A stretch of 9,995 bases of DNA from JBBDWZ01 sp050732575 (lineage in GTDB: Bacteria; Gemmatimonadota; Gemmatimonadetes; Longimicrobiales; RSA9), in contig JBOHRF010000175.1 of the NCBI GenBank assembly GCA_050732575.1, forward strand, positions 1 through 9,995. The letters are read 5' to 3'. Of this stretch, positions 1-6,852 are shown in pieces; the first letter of the stretch is position 1; each line of letters starts with the position of its first letter. A model generated the notes under the pieces. The model saw only the letters and a program-made list of their open reading frames with translations. It was not told the DNA's origin and made no database searches. Position numbers and translations under genes: made by a program.

Positions 1-1209
1 GGCCAACACACGCTGGATCAACCCGTCGATGGCGTTGCCCTCGATCCAGCGCGCCACAATGACAATGTCATTCACAGGATCGCAGTAGATGATGTTGGTG
101 CCATTGCCCAGATGGGCAAACGCGGTCTCAGGCGCACTGGGATAACGGCGTTTACCGGTGTTGAGGAAGAAATTCATGAAGCCGTAGCCGGGCTCGGCCT
201 GGGTCGGCGTGCGGGCCATGCGCAGCCACCGCTCGGAAACGAGCTGCTTGTCCTTCCACTTGCCATTGCGCAGCGTGAGCAACCCAAAACGCGCCTGATC
301 GCGCGCGCTGATGAACATGCCACCACCCCAGTGACCACCACCGCTCACCGATTGCACGCGCTGCCCGTCGAGTACGATCCAGGAATTACTGTAACCGTAC
401 CAGCGCCAGGTTTGCGACGCGCCGATCGGATCCATCACGAGCTCGCGCAGCACTTCAGGAAGTGGCCGGCGCCACACGTTGAGTGAGGCCAATGCCAGCA
501 CGTTCACGCGCGTGTCATTGTACTCGTACGCGCTGCCCGGCGCGTTGCGCGCGCGTGTGATCCAGGTGTTGGCCTCACCGGTGGGTCGATCGGCCCATTC
601 GGGCTTGCCCCATAATGTGCCCTCCCAATCGCTCACCTGACGGAGCAGATGATCCCAGGTGATCTTGCGATTGTGTTCCGTTTCGAACAGCGCGATGGGT
701 CGCGGCGCGCCGAATCGCCCAACACTGGATTCAACCGCCTGGCCGCCCGGGTCGGCCGGCAGAATGGGCGCCATATAGTTACGTACCATATCGTCGACAC
801 TGCGGATCATTCCTCGATCGAAGGCCAAACCCACCGTGGTCGAGACGAAACTCTTGGTGACGCTGAACGTCATGTCCACGCGTTCCGGCTCGCCCCATTC
901 GGCCACGATGTAGCCCTGGCGCACGATGATGCCGCCCTGCGGTCCCCGCTCGCTGAAGGGACCAACCGCGTCACCAAACGGCTCACGCCCAGATGCACTG
1001 TAATGCGCCAGCTCGAGGTCCCGAGCCGACTGCGATGCGCGACTCTGCGCGAATGCCACCGCCTCCTGCAGCTTGGCGGCGTCCATACCCACCTGCTCGG
1101 GCCGACGTTTGTCCCAGCCCGGCTCGGCCGGTGGATAGTAAGGGGTCTGAGCTGCCGCGGTTGCGCCCATCGCCAGCGGCAAAAGCGCGAGCATGATTCG
1201 GGTTCGCAT
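1..1209 (-). CDS. Serine hydrolase of the class C beta-lactamase/esterase fold, exported, C-terminus cut by window edge
   Basis: 403 residues are visible and the frame is still open at base 1, so the C-terminus is missing. Residues 1-20 form a signal peptide (positive start, hydrophobic stretch, Ala-rich end before Gln21), so the enzyme should act in the periplasm or outside. The nucleophile motif SVTK is at residues 116-119, the expected SxxK. The second motif is Tyr230-Asn231-Asp232, in the place of the usual YxN. His366-Leu-Gly fits the third HxG/KTG-like motif. In this family Ser attacks an ester or amide bond and Lys and Tyr assist. Members include beta-lactamases, D-Ala-D-Ala peptidases and esterases, and the substrate cannot be told here. 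The ATG start is supported by GGAG seven bases upstream. It is divergent from the gene at 1448. The fold is well supported; the specific activity is not. Confidence 0.9.
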   Translation of the reverse strand, partial: MRTRIMLALLPLAMGATAAAQTPYYPPAEPGWDKRRPEQVGMDAAKLQEAVAFAQSRASQSARDLELAHYSASGREPFGDAVGPFSERGPQGGIIVRQGYIVAEWGEPERVDMTFSVTKSFVSTTVGLAFDRGMIRSVDDMVRNYMAPILPADPGGQAVESSVGRFGAPRPIALFETEHNRKITWDHLLRQVSDWEGTLWGKPEWADRPTGEANTWITRARNAPGSAYEYNDTRVNVLALASLNVWRRPLPEVLRELVMDPIGASQTWRWYGYSNSWIVLDGQRVQSVSGGGHWGGGMFISARDQARFGLLTLRNGKWKDKQLVSERWLRMARTPTQAEPGYGFMNFFLNTGKRRYPSAPETAFAHLGNGTNIIYCDPVNDIVIVARWIEGNAIDGLIQRVLA

Positions 1210-1277
1210 GTCCGTTCTCCGCAACGAGACGTGTCAGTACACGGGGGAAAGTGTAACGCGCCGATGCCATGAAAAGT

Positions 1278-1303
1278 GCGAATAGTTTGCGGATTCGCGC
1301 AAA
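1278..1303. promoter_or_regulatory. Overlapping inverted repeats in the divergent intergenic region
   Basis: The 238-base gap between the divergent genes at 1209 and 1448 holds two overlapping dyads. GCGAAT (1278-1283) pairs with ATTCGC (1293-1298), and TTTGCG (1286-1291) pairs with CGCAAA (1298-1303). No T-run follows on either strand, so a terminator is unlikely. The position suits an operator for one or both genes, but that is inference from position and symmetry only. Confidence 0.3.
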
Positions 1304-1340
1304 AAGGTGGGCAACTCCGGGCTCTTTTGGCACCGCAGTA

Positions 1341-1378
1341 CTTTGCATAACACGTTGTCAATTAATTATTTAGCTGAT
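1341..1378 (+). promoter_or_regulatory. AT-rich probable promoter region of the gene at 1448
   Basis: This is the most AT-rich stretch of the surrounding high-GC sequence, about 70-105 bases upstream of the start at 1448. It includes TTGTCA at 1355-1360, a fair -35 match, and AT-rich hexamers such as TATTTA at 1367-1372. I do not find a -35/-10 pair with good match and spacing, so the exact promoter is not assigned. Confidence 0.3.
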
Positions 1379-1447
1379 TGGACCAGGGGCGGCCCGCGGA
1401 TTGCTTTCCCCCCAGGCCGAGAGCAACTGACAGACGGAGGAGCGGCG

Positions 1448-1876
1448 ATGCGAACCAGGCTGCTCGTGGCTGGAGTCGCCCTCGTGCTGCTCGCAGTCGC
1501 ATCCGAAAACCGGTGGTTGGCAGGTCGGCAGGCCAGAGCTGAAGTCGCAACACTGGACGCCATCCCGACCGAGAAGAAGTCACTCACCGATCGAGTGGTC
1601 CACAGCGTCAGCGGTGCTTTCGATGCTGTTGTTGCCGATGCGGTCTTGACCGGTGTGCAGAACGCGGAGCAAGTGCTCCGGCAGTACGAGCCGACCATGC
1701 AGGTCACGTACGGCGAGGACGGCAGGAAAGCGCGGGCCATAGCAAGCGAAGTTGCAAAAGCCTGTAAGCAGGCTCGTGCTGAGCTGAGCAAAGGCAAAAC
1801 GTCCGTAGCATTGGATTATGCAGTCCAGGCGTCTCGTGACCTGGACGTTTTGAAAAAGATGTTCGAGCGCAGGTAA
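1448..1876 (+). CDS. Exported small helical protein of unknown function
   Basis: 142 residues. I do not recognise the family. Residues 5-18 are a hydrophobic stretch after Arg2 and Arg4, reading as a signal peptide or N-terminal membrane anchor. The rest (about 35-142) is rich in Ala, Lys, Glu, Arg and Leu and looks helical, with a likely break around Pro82 and Gly89-Gly92. There is one cysteine (Cys106). The frame is open upstream to 1307, but the ATG at 1448 is chosen because GGAGG lies just ahead of it at 1437-1441 and the signal peptide then starts at residue 1. A strong intrinsic terminator follows 28 bases after the stop, so it is probably transcribed alone. It is divergent from the serine hydrolase. 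It is very likely a real gene; the function is open. Confidence 0.8.
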   Translation: MRTRLLVAGVALVLLAVASENRWLAGRQARAEVATLDAIPTEKKSLTDRVVHSVSGAFDAVVADAVLTGVQNAEQVLRQYEPTMQVTYGEDGRKARAIASEVAKACKQARAELSKGKTSVALDYAVQASRDLDVLKKMFERR

Positions 1877-1904
1877 TCCGGGGGGAGGCCGAGCGCTCGC
1901 ATGC

Positions 1905-1943
1905 ACTCCCTGGCGGCATATGCTGTCCAGGGAGTTGCTTTTT
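1905..1943 (+). terminator. Intrinsic terminator after the gene at 1448
   Basis: A perfect 9-bp stem, ACTCCCTGG (1905-1913) with CCAGGGAGT (1927-1935), closes a 13-base loop that itself contains the palindrome GCATATGC. A T-rich run (TTGCTTTTT) begins at the 3' edge of the stem. Stem, spacing and T-run all fit Rho-independent termination of the + strand transcript. Confidence 0.85.
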
Positions 1944-1961
1944 ATGGCGCTTGCTGCGCAA

Positions 1962-2022
1962 GCGGGCGCGCCTGGTGGCGGGCGCACTGCGTGGGCGCGC
2001 TTCGCTGCGCTCGCGGGCGCGC
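1962..2022. repeat. GC-rich degenerate repeats in a non-coding stretch
   Basis: Four copies of G(C/T)GGGCGC(G/A)C occur at 1962-1971, 1978-1987, 1991-2000 and 2013-2022, with uneven spacing, inside an almost pure G+C region. Short open frames cross it, but they lack ribosome-binding sites and consist of Arg/Ala/Gly low-complexity sequence. I treat 1944-2072 as non-coding. Confidence 0.5.
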
Positions 2023-2072
2023 GGCTCGCTGTCGCGAGCGCGTTGTCGGCGGGGCCACGGTCGCGGCTCGGG

Positions 2073-2170
2073 TTTCGTTCTTCGTTTCTTCCTCACTTCC
2101 TCACTTCATCACTTCCTCTTCTTCCTTACTTCCTCCTTTCTCGCTTCCTCTCTTTCTCGCTTCCTCTCTC
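2073..2170. repeat. 98-nt polypyrimidine tract with tandem repeats
   Basis: On the + strand only 9 of 98 bases are purines. It contains three 8-nt tandem copies of TCACTTC(C/A) (2093-2116) and a perfect 16-nt tandem duplication, TTTCTCGCTTCCTCTC, at 2137-2152 and 2153-2168. It lies between the terminator at 1905-1943 and the copper-protein operon starting at 2257. Open frames through it encode only Ser/Leu/Phe-rich low-complexity sequence and are not credible genes. No promoter is clear between 2171 and 2256. Confidence 0.85.
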
Positions 2171-2256
2171 CGGCCTTCCTGACCAATCCAAATGCGGGGT
2201 GGGCGTCGTAGAACTCCCGTGAACGTCGGAATCCTGAAAATCAGAGAGTGCAAAGC

Positions 2257-2631
2257 ATGTGGTCGTTGGTCCTGCTCGGCGTATTGACTGGAATGGCTCT
2301 GCAGGGGCGTGACCGGCTGCAGGTCGGGACGGTCGGGAGCGCGGCCGCGGACACTGCGGTGGTTGCGGTGCGCACGTTTCAGTTTCGGCCTGCGCAGCTG
2401 GAAGTTGTGGTGGGCGCCACGGTCGTCTGGGTCAACGAGGATGAAATCGAGCACACGGCTACGGCGGGCACGGCCGAGATGAGGGATTCACTGTTTGCAT
2501 TGCCGCTCGCCCGGAAAGGCGAGCGCGCTGCGTTCACGTTCGAGAAACCGGGAACCTACGCGTACCACTGCGCGCGGCATCCCTTCATGCGCGGAGAACT
2601 CCGCGTAACCCTGAAAGGAGAAACACGATGA
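2257..2631 (+). CDS. Cupredoxin (plastocyanin/amicyanin-like type-1 copper protein)
   Basis: 124 residues. A hydrophobic N-terminus (residues 2-15) serves as signal peptide, though it lacks the usual positive residues. Residues 36-118 form a plastocyanin-like domain with the complete type-1 copper set: His66 (EIEHT), then Cys105, His108 and Met111 in the pattern YHCARHPFM. Such proteins shuttle electrons or bind copper in the periplasm. The ATG at 2257 is preferred because AGAGAG (2243-2248) sits eight bases upstream; a GTG at 2248 in the same frame would add three residues. Its stop overlaps the next start by four bases (ATGA), so the two genes are almost certainly co-translated. The fold and copper binding are well supported by the ligands; the redox partner is not visible. 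Confidence 0.9.
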   Translation: MWSLVLLGVLTGMALQGRDRLQVGTVGSAAADTAVVAVRTFQFRPAQLEVVVGATVVWVNEDEIEHTATAGTAEMRDSLFALPLARKGERAAFTFEKPGTYAYHCARHPFMRGELRVTLKGETR

Positions 2632-3299
2632 GGTACACGTCCTACCTGCGGGCCGCAGCCCGCGTACTGGCCGTCCTGACCCTGGCAGGTGCCGTTGGGG
2701 CGACGTCCGCCGCGGCACAGGCGCCGGTCGCAGATCACAGCACAACGGCCCCGCGCATTGCTGCGTCCGAACTGCGCGCGTCCTTGAATCGACTGTTGCA
2801 GGAGCATGTTTATCTGGCGGGCGCCGCGACCGGTGCCGCGCTGGGCGGCCGGGACGCGGAGTTCAAGGCCGCGGCCAGCGCGCTGGATGGCAATGGCGTC
2901 GACCTTTCCAAGATGATCGGCGCCGTGTACGGTGCCGACGCCGAGAGTGCTTTCCTGTCGCTCTGGCGTCGTCACATTGGCTTTGCTGTCGACTACACGG
3001 TGGGCGTAGCCAGCAAGAACAAGGGCAAGGCTGATGGTGCAGTGAATGCGCTCGTGAACTACGCGCAGGACTTCGCGGCCTTCCTCAGCTCGGCCAATCC
3101 GAACCTGCCCAAGAACGTGGTTGCCGATCTGGTGAAGACGCACGTGGTCACGCTCAAGGACGTGGTCGATGCACAGGCGGCCAAGGATGCCACACGCACG
3201 TTCATGGCGCTGCGCTCGGCGGCGGGCCACATGTCCATGATTGCGGACCCGCTAGCGGCCGCCATCGCCAAGCAGTTCCCCGACAAATTCCGCACTTGA
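2628..3299 (+). CDS. Secreted helical protein coupled to the cupredoxin gene; possible metal-binding helix bundle
   Basis: 223 residues. The start has a strong SD (AAAGGAG ahead of the ATG) and overlaps the cupredoxin stop as ATGA. Residues 1-31 are a signal peptide ending in Ala-Ala-Ala-Gln. The mature part looks all-helical and seems to contain two related halves. Residues 54-120 carry His60 (QEHVYL) and His116 (RRHIGF). Residues 160-205 carry His172 (KTHVVTL) and His201 (AGHMSM). Each predicted long helix thus holds one His, and His201 is next to two Met residues. Proteins of this look have, from memory, sometimes been labelled copper amine oxidase in databases, but nothing here shows an amine oxidase domain. 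Pairing with a copper protein suggests a role in copper handling or electron transfer; that is inference. The gene itself is certain. Confidence 0.85.
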   Translation: MRYTSYLRAAARVLAVLTLAGAVGATSAAAQAPVADHSTTAPRIAASELRASLNRLLQEHVYLAGAATGAALGGRDAEFKAAASALDGNGVDLSKMIGAVYGADAESAFLSLWRRHIGFAVDYTVGVASKNKGKADGAVNALVNYAQDFAAFLSSANPNLPKNVVADLVKTHVVTLKDVVDAQAAKDATRTFMALRSAAGHMSMIADPLAAAIAKQFPDKFRT

Positions 3300-3305
3300 T
3301 CTAAA

Positions 3306-3365
3306 CGGGCGTGTCGGGCGTGTCGGGGATGCGGATCCAACACCCCGATACTCCCGATACGCCCG
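3306..3365. terminator. Long hairpin between convergent genes, built from inverted 9-nt repeats
   Basis: Two 23-nt arms (3306-3328 and 3343-3365) pair over their whole length except one C-T mismatch; two of the pairs are G-U wobbles in the + strand RNA. The loop is 14 bases. Each arm holds two tandem copies of a 9-nt unit like CGGGCGTGT. It lies 6 bases after the stop at 3299 and 14 bases beyond the stop at 3380, so it can serve both convergent genes. There is no strong T-run: TTT follows on the - strand only. It is likely a bidirectional transcription end or mRNA-stabilising hairpin. Confidence 0.7.
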
Positions 3366-3379
3366 CACGCCTCTTCCGT

Positions 3380-6148
3380 TCACGGATTCAGCCAGTAGTT
3401 GACCTTTACCAGGAAGATGTTGTCGGGCTGGGCGCGGAAGAGCGCGCGCTGATCGCGCGTGAAATCAAAATCGCCAAGTGGTGCACTGCCCGAGCGCATC
3501 TGCTGCCAGGCAAAGAATACGGTAGAGCCGGGGCGCCATTCCCAGCGCAGCACAGCATTGCCGCGCAGCGATCGCACATTGAAGTCGTTGTTGGGCGCGG
3601 TGAAGGTCGGTGCCGGTCCGCTGCCGTCCGGATCGATGCGGAATGACTCGCCACCGTTTTGAAGGGATACGGATCCCACCTGATCGTAGCGATTGAACGT
3701 GAATTCGCCCGGCCGGCGCAGCTCTTTGAGTGCGCCATAGTCACCGCTCGAGATGAAAGGTTGCGCGTAGAGTTGGAGGGACAACTCGGGTGAGAAGGTC
3801 ACATTCAGCCGCGTCTCCATGCTCAGTGTGGTAGTGCGGATACCGGCGAAGACGTAGCGGGCGCCCAGGGTAGCGCTGGCCAGCGCGTCGTTTACGCGGA
3901 TCACGAATTGGCCGGGATCGTACGAGCCTTGCACGTTTGGGCCCACGGAAAGATTCCAGCTGGGTGCGGGTTTGACGCTGAGCGACGCACCCACTTGCTT
4001 GTACCAGCCGCCCGATTGCCAGCGCATGCCACCGCCGTTCAGGGAGACCGTGGTGTTCTTGCGGTAGTCCGAATTGTAGAACGCGAACAGCCGGCCACTC
4101 GTGGTCGTGCGGGAAAGCGGGCCGCCGCGCGTGAGCCGATCATCATGCGTGCCAATGTTCGTGCCCAGATTGATGTTGAATGACGAGAAGTTGAGGAACT
4201 GCACGCCCACACCGCCACCGATGGAATTACCAATGGACAGTCCGTCGAAGTTGGTGTTGTAGCCAAAGCTGCTCCAGAAATTGTACGAGCGCAGCCGCCG
4301 GCCAGGCTGCTGCTGCCGATACACGATGCGACCGTTCAGGCCCAGCTGATCGGCACGCGACTGGAAGCCCAGGTCATTGACCTCGTAGCCAGGACTGACG
4401 GCGTAAATGCCCAGATCACCGATCCAGTGTTGGCCCGACTGTTTGTAGATCTGCGCCTGCGCGGCGAAACCAGACAGCGTTGATGCGTTGTCATCCAGCT
4501 CGAGATGCCCGGCATCGGGACGTTGGTAGTAGCGCTGCGCACTCTGCTGGGTAAGTGTTATCGCGCTGGCAGCGCCGCGCACGTTGCTGCCGGCCAGGAA
4601 GCCGCTGAAGCGCCAGGCGCGGCCCGCCCACTCGTGGCTCCAGTCGATGCCGCCGGTGAAGGCGTTGGCGCGCAGCGCCTGCGCGACGCGCGCATCATCC
4701 GCATCGCGATTGACCGCGGTGACCATGCCGCCCAGGCGAGACATACCATTCTGTGATTGCTTGATCAGCCGACCCACGAAGTAATTGGTGAGCGGCTCGG
4801 CCGTACTGGATTCGTTGCTCTGCGTGGTCAAATTGCGGAAGCGAGCCTGTTCTTCCTGGGTCAGCGCTTCCAGCACACCCAGCGACCAGCCCGAACCGAG
4901 TCGTCCAGTCAATTTTGCAGCGCCCAGAATCGTGCTCACGTCGGGTACATCAGAAAGCGGAGTTGGTGCGCCCAGCTGCGGTCGCCGGCCTACCCGTCGC
5001 GAATAGAAGAGATTGCGATACACGCTGCCCGGTCCTACCGCCCCTTGTCCGAAGTTGAAGATGTCCGCGCCTTCCAGGAAGAACGGCCGCTTCTCCTCGA
5101 AGAAAGTTTCGTAGGCACTGAGGTTTACTACCGCGGGATCAACCTCGACCTGGCCGAAATCGGGATTGATGCTGGCGTTCAATGTGAGGTTGGAGCTGAC
5201 CCGATACTTCAGGTCGACGCCACTCGAGACTTCGCCCTCGGAGTCGCTGCGGAACGGATTGGCGCCCGTTTCAATGCGCTCGTTGCGCGCCACTACATAG
5301 GGCAGCACTTCCAGACGTTTGCCCGTCGTAATGCTCTGCATACCCTCCAGATGGCCGTACCGTGGAATGCCGGACGGCTCGGACTTGGGCGAAAAGGCAA
5401 ACACGGCCATTTCACCGCGCCGGGTGATATCCCGTTCGAACTGGACACCCCAGGTCTGTGCATCGGCGCGCGCGAAGCGAAGTTGACTGAACGGAATGCG
5501 CATTTCCGCAATCCAGCCCTCGCCGTCGATCTGGGCCGAACCTTCCCACACTGCGTCCCACGATGGATCGGCATTCTCTTCGCTGCGTACCGCGTCGCGC
5601 AGCACACCAGACGGATTGATGAGAAAAACGTACGCGGTCAGATGATCGTGATAAGAATCGAAGATGGCGGCAAACCAATCGGCATCACCGCGGTCCATGT
5701 CGCGCCGGCCAAGCCGAGTGGTGACCGGACTGCGATCGTACAGGTGCGCCCCTATATAAATCGCATTGTCATCGTAGAGAATGCGCACTTCGGTTCGCTC
5801 ACTCACCGGTTGGCCCTCATCGGGGTCGATTTGCCTGAAGGTGCTCACGGATGAGGCGCTGTTCCAGGCTTGCTCGTCCAACCGGCCATCAACGCGCATC
5901 GGCATGGTCGTGCGCACTGCCTGAGCGCGCGGAGCATCCGCATGTAGTGCTGTTGCTCTGGGCGGCGCCGACTGGCCGGCCTGCCCGCCACCTTGGGCCG
6001 CTGTTTGCGCCGCTGCCACCGCCAACATCAGCGCGGAAAGACGCGCGCCACGCGCGTGGGCGCGGCGCGTGGCGACGTGCGCAGTTCTACCGAGGTGCTC
6101 TGCCATCATCGTGATCGTACCCGTGCTCGTGCTGGTTCGCAGATCCAT
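3380..6148 (-). CDS. Outer-membrane protein with CBM9-like domain and DUF5916 beta-barrel
   Basis: 922 residues. After a poorly hydrophobic N-terminal region (signal peptide about 28-52) comes a family-9 carbohydrate-binding-like domain, about 84-240, with the typical opening VDGRLDEQAW and then YIGAHLYD and GWIAEMRIPF. From about 255 to the C-terminus the sequence fits DUF5916: the region around EEKRPFFLEGADIF, then alternating aromatic/polar segments of a large outer-membrane barrel, ending in KVNYWLNP. Family members are surface proteins of unknown role, often thought to bind or take up glycans or other polymers; no activity is proved. The start is uncertain. The ATG at 6148 has no SD; TATCCT eight bases upstream would allow a leaderless message. 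ATGs at 6109 and 6106 are alternatives and give a more normal signal peptide. It may be co-transcribed with the gene at 6257-6689, 108 bases upstream. Confidence 0.9.
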   Translation of the reverse strand: MDLRTSTSTGTITMMAEHLGRTAHVATRRAHARGARLSALMLAVAAAQTAAQGGGQAGQSAPPRATALHADAPRAQAVRTTMPMRVDGRLDEQAWNSASSVSTFRQIDPDEGQPVSERTEVRILYDDNAIYIGAHLYDRSPVTTRLGRRDMDRGDADWFAAIFDSYHDHLTAYVFLINPSGVLRDAVRSEENADPSWDAVWEGSAQIDGEGWIAEMRIPFSQLRFARADAQTWGVQFERDITRRGEMAVFAFSPKSEPSGIPRYGHLEGMQSITTGKRLEVLPYVVARNERIETGANPFRSDSEGEVSSGVDLKYRVSSNLTLNASINPDFGQVEVDPAVVNLSAYETFFEEKRPFFLEGADIFNFGQGAVGPGSVYRNLFYSRRVGRRPQLGAPTPLSDVPDVSTILGAAKLTGRLGSGWSLGVLEALTQEEQARFRNLTTQSNESSTAEPLTNYFVGRLIKQSQNGMSRLGGMVTAVNRDADDARVAQALRANAFTGGIDWSHEWAGRAWRFSGFLAGSNVRGAASAITLTQQSAQRYYQRPDAGHLELDDNASTLSGFAAQAQIYKQSGQHWIGDLGIYAVSPGYEVNDLGFQSRADQLGLNGRIVYRQQQPGRRLRSYNFWSSFGYNTNFDGLSIGNSIGGGVGVQFLNFSSFNINLGTNIGTHDDRLTRGGPLSRTTTSGRLFAFYNSDYRKNTTVSLNGGGMRWQSGGWYKQVGASLSVKPAPSWNLSVGPNVQGSYDPGQFVIRVNDALASATLGARYVFAGIRTTTLSMETRLNVTFSPELSLQLYAQPFISSGDYGALKELRRPGEFTFNRYDQVGSVSLQNGGESFRIDPDGSGPAPTFTAPNNDFNVRSLRGNAVLRWEWRPGSTVFFAWQQMRSGSAPLGDFDFTRDQRALFRAQPDNIFLVKVNYWLNP

Positions 6149-6256
6149 GGGGATGCAGGATACAAGTTCGACGATGAAACAACTTGGAGTTGAGACGCGA
6201 ACGGCCTCAGCGTGTGGTTGGACGTGCGCTGTGCGGGGACGGGGGTATGTCAGTTG

Positions 6257-6689
6257 CTACGGTGCGCGCAGCCGGATCCCCAGTTGCGTGCGGCCCTCGG
6301 CATTGAATGCAACAGCAAACCCAGTGGCTGGCATGGAGCGATGGCTCAAATAATACGCGAGCAACGAACCCGCCAGTCCGGAAACGAGGTCGCCATTGCT
6401 GTCCGCGCTGCCCAGCACGCCCCATTTCATCTGGTCGCGTATTTCCTTGCCCACGAACATCAAGGCGGCCGCGCCCCGCCGCCAGTTCAGTCGGTACGCG
6501 CAGCGCGCGCAATGCGTACGTGGTGCCAAATGCAATGGCTGCGTGGCTGGTCCAGTTGCAGGGCCGACTGAAGGTGCAGTCGTGCAAGGCCTGACTCACC
6601 ACGTTCCGATCGCTCTGTGCCCAAACGGCGACGGGCGTTGCGGGAGCCATGACAGCTGCCATGGCCAAAAGTCCGATCAAAATGCGCAT
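6257..6689 (-). pseudogene. DUF2279/YfiM-like small exported protein, interrupted by a +1 frameshift
   Basis: Reading from the ATG at 6689, which has AGGA six bases upstream, gives a signal peptide (residues 1-24, ending AVWA) and mature residues through HAAIAFGTTYALRALR. The coherent protein then continues in the next frame as YRLNWRRGAAALMFVGKE and on to a TAG at 6257. The join, near 6497-6510, lies in alternating GC sequence prone to slippage or base-calling error. With one base skipped the product is 143 residues. His49 in WTSHAA, Gly80-Lys-Glu82, Asp85 and Asp100 in a GDLVSGLAGS segment match the spacing I know from DUF2279 (YfiM) lipoproteins. No lipobox cysteine is seen. Without the shift the frame runs on to 6207 with unrelated sequence. 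It could be a true pseudogene, an assembly error or programmed frameshifting. The family call is tentative. Confidence 0.6.
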
Positions 6690-6737
6690 GAGCGATCCTG
6701 CGTGGAGCGGGCTGCAGGCGAATCGAGGCAGCCTGCA

Positions 6738-6765
6738 TGCCGGTTATGACACGTTTGTGTCCGGC
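6738..6765. promoter_or_regulatory. Dyad in a divergent intergenic region, possible operator
   Basis: GACAC (6748-6752) and GTGTC (6757-6761) flank GTTT, and GCCGG/CCGGC extend the symmetry outwards with imperfect spacing. It sits in the 163-base gap between the divergent genes at 6689 and 6853, where an operator could control either. There is no T-run, which argues against a terminator. The regulator is unknown. Confidence 0.3.
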
Positions 6766-6852
6766 GCGGGCGGCCAGTTGGGGAGACCTGGTGCGCATGG
6801 TGGATGGGGAGTCGTTGGGAAACCTGGTGGCCGGCCGCGGCGTACATACCGC

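Noticed and set aside
649..1361. Open frames on both strands over the serine hydrolase region (649-1272 +, 870-1361 -)
   Set aside because: They are shadows of the hydrolase frame, which carries the SVTK and Tyr-Asn-Asp motifs and runs to the window edge.
1901..2222. Small + strand frames of 86-100 codons across the GC-rich and pyrimidine stretches
   Set aside because: The products are low-complexity Arg/Ala then Ser/Leu/Phe strings in all three frames, a consequence of the base composition.
3311..3646. + strand frame of 111 codons starting in the hairpin at 3306
   Set aside because: It starts within the inverted repeat and runs antisense through the C-terminus of the DUF5916 gene; no SD or motif.
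4757..5854. Long + strand open frame (365 codons)
   Set aside because: It lies wholly antisense to the DUF5916 gene, whose protein motifs are unmistakable. High GC content leaves the opposite strand free of stops, and the product has no recognisable motif or SD.
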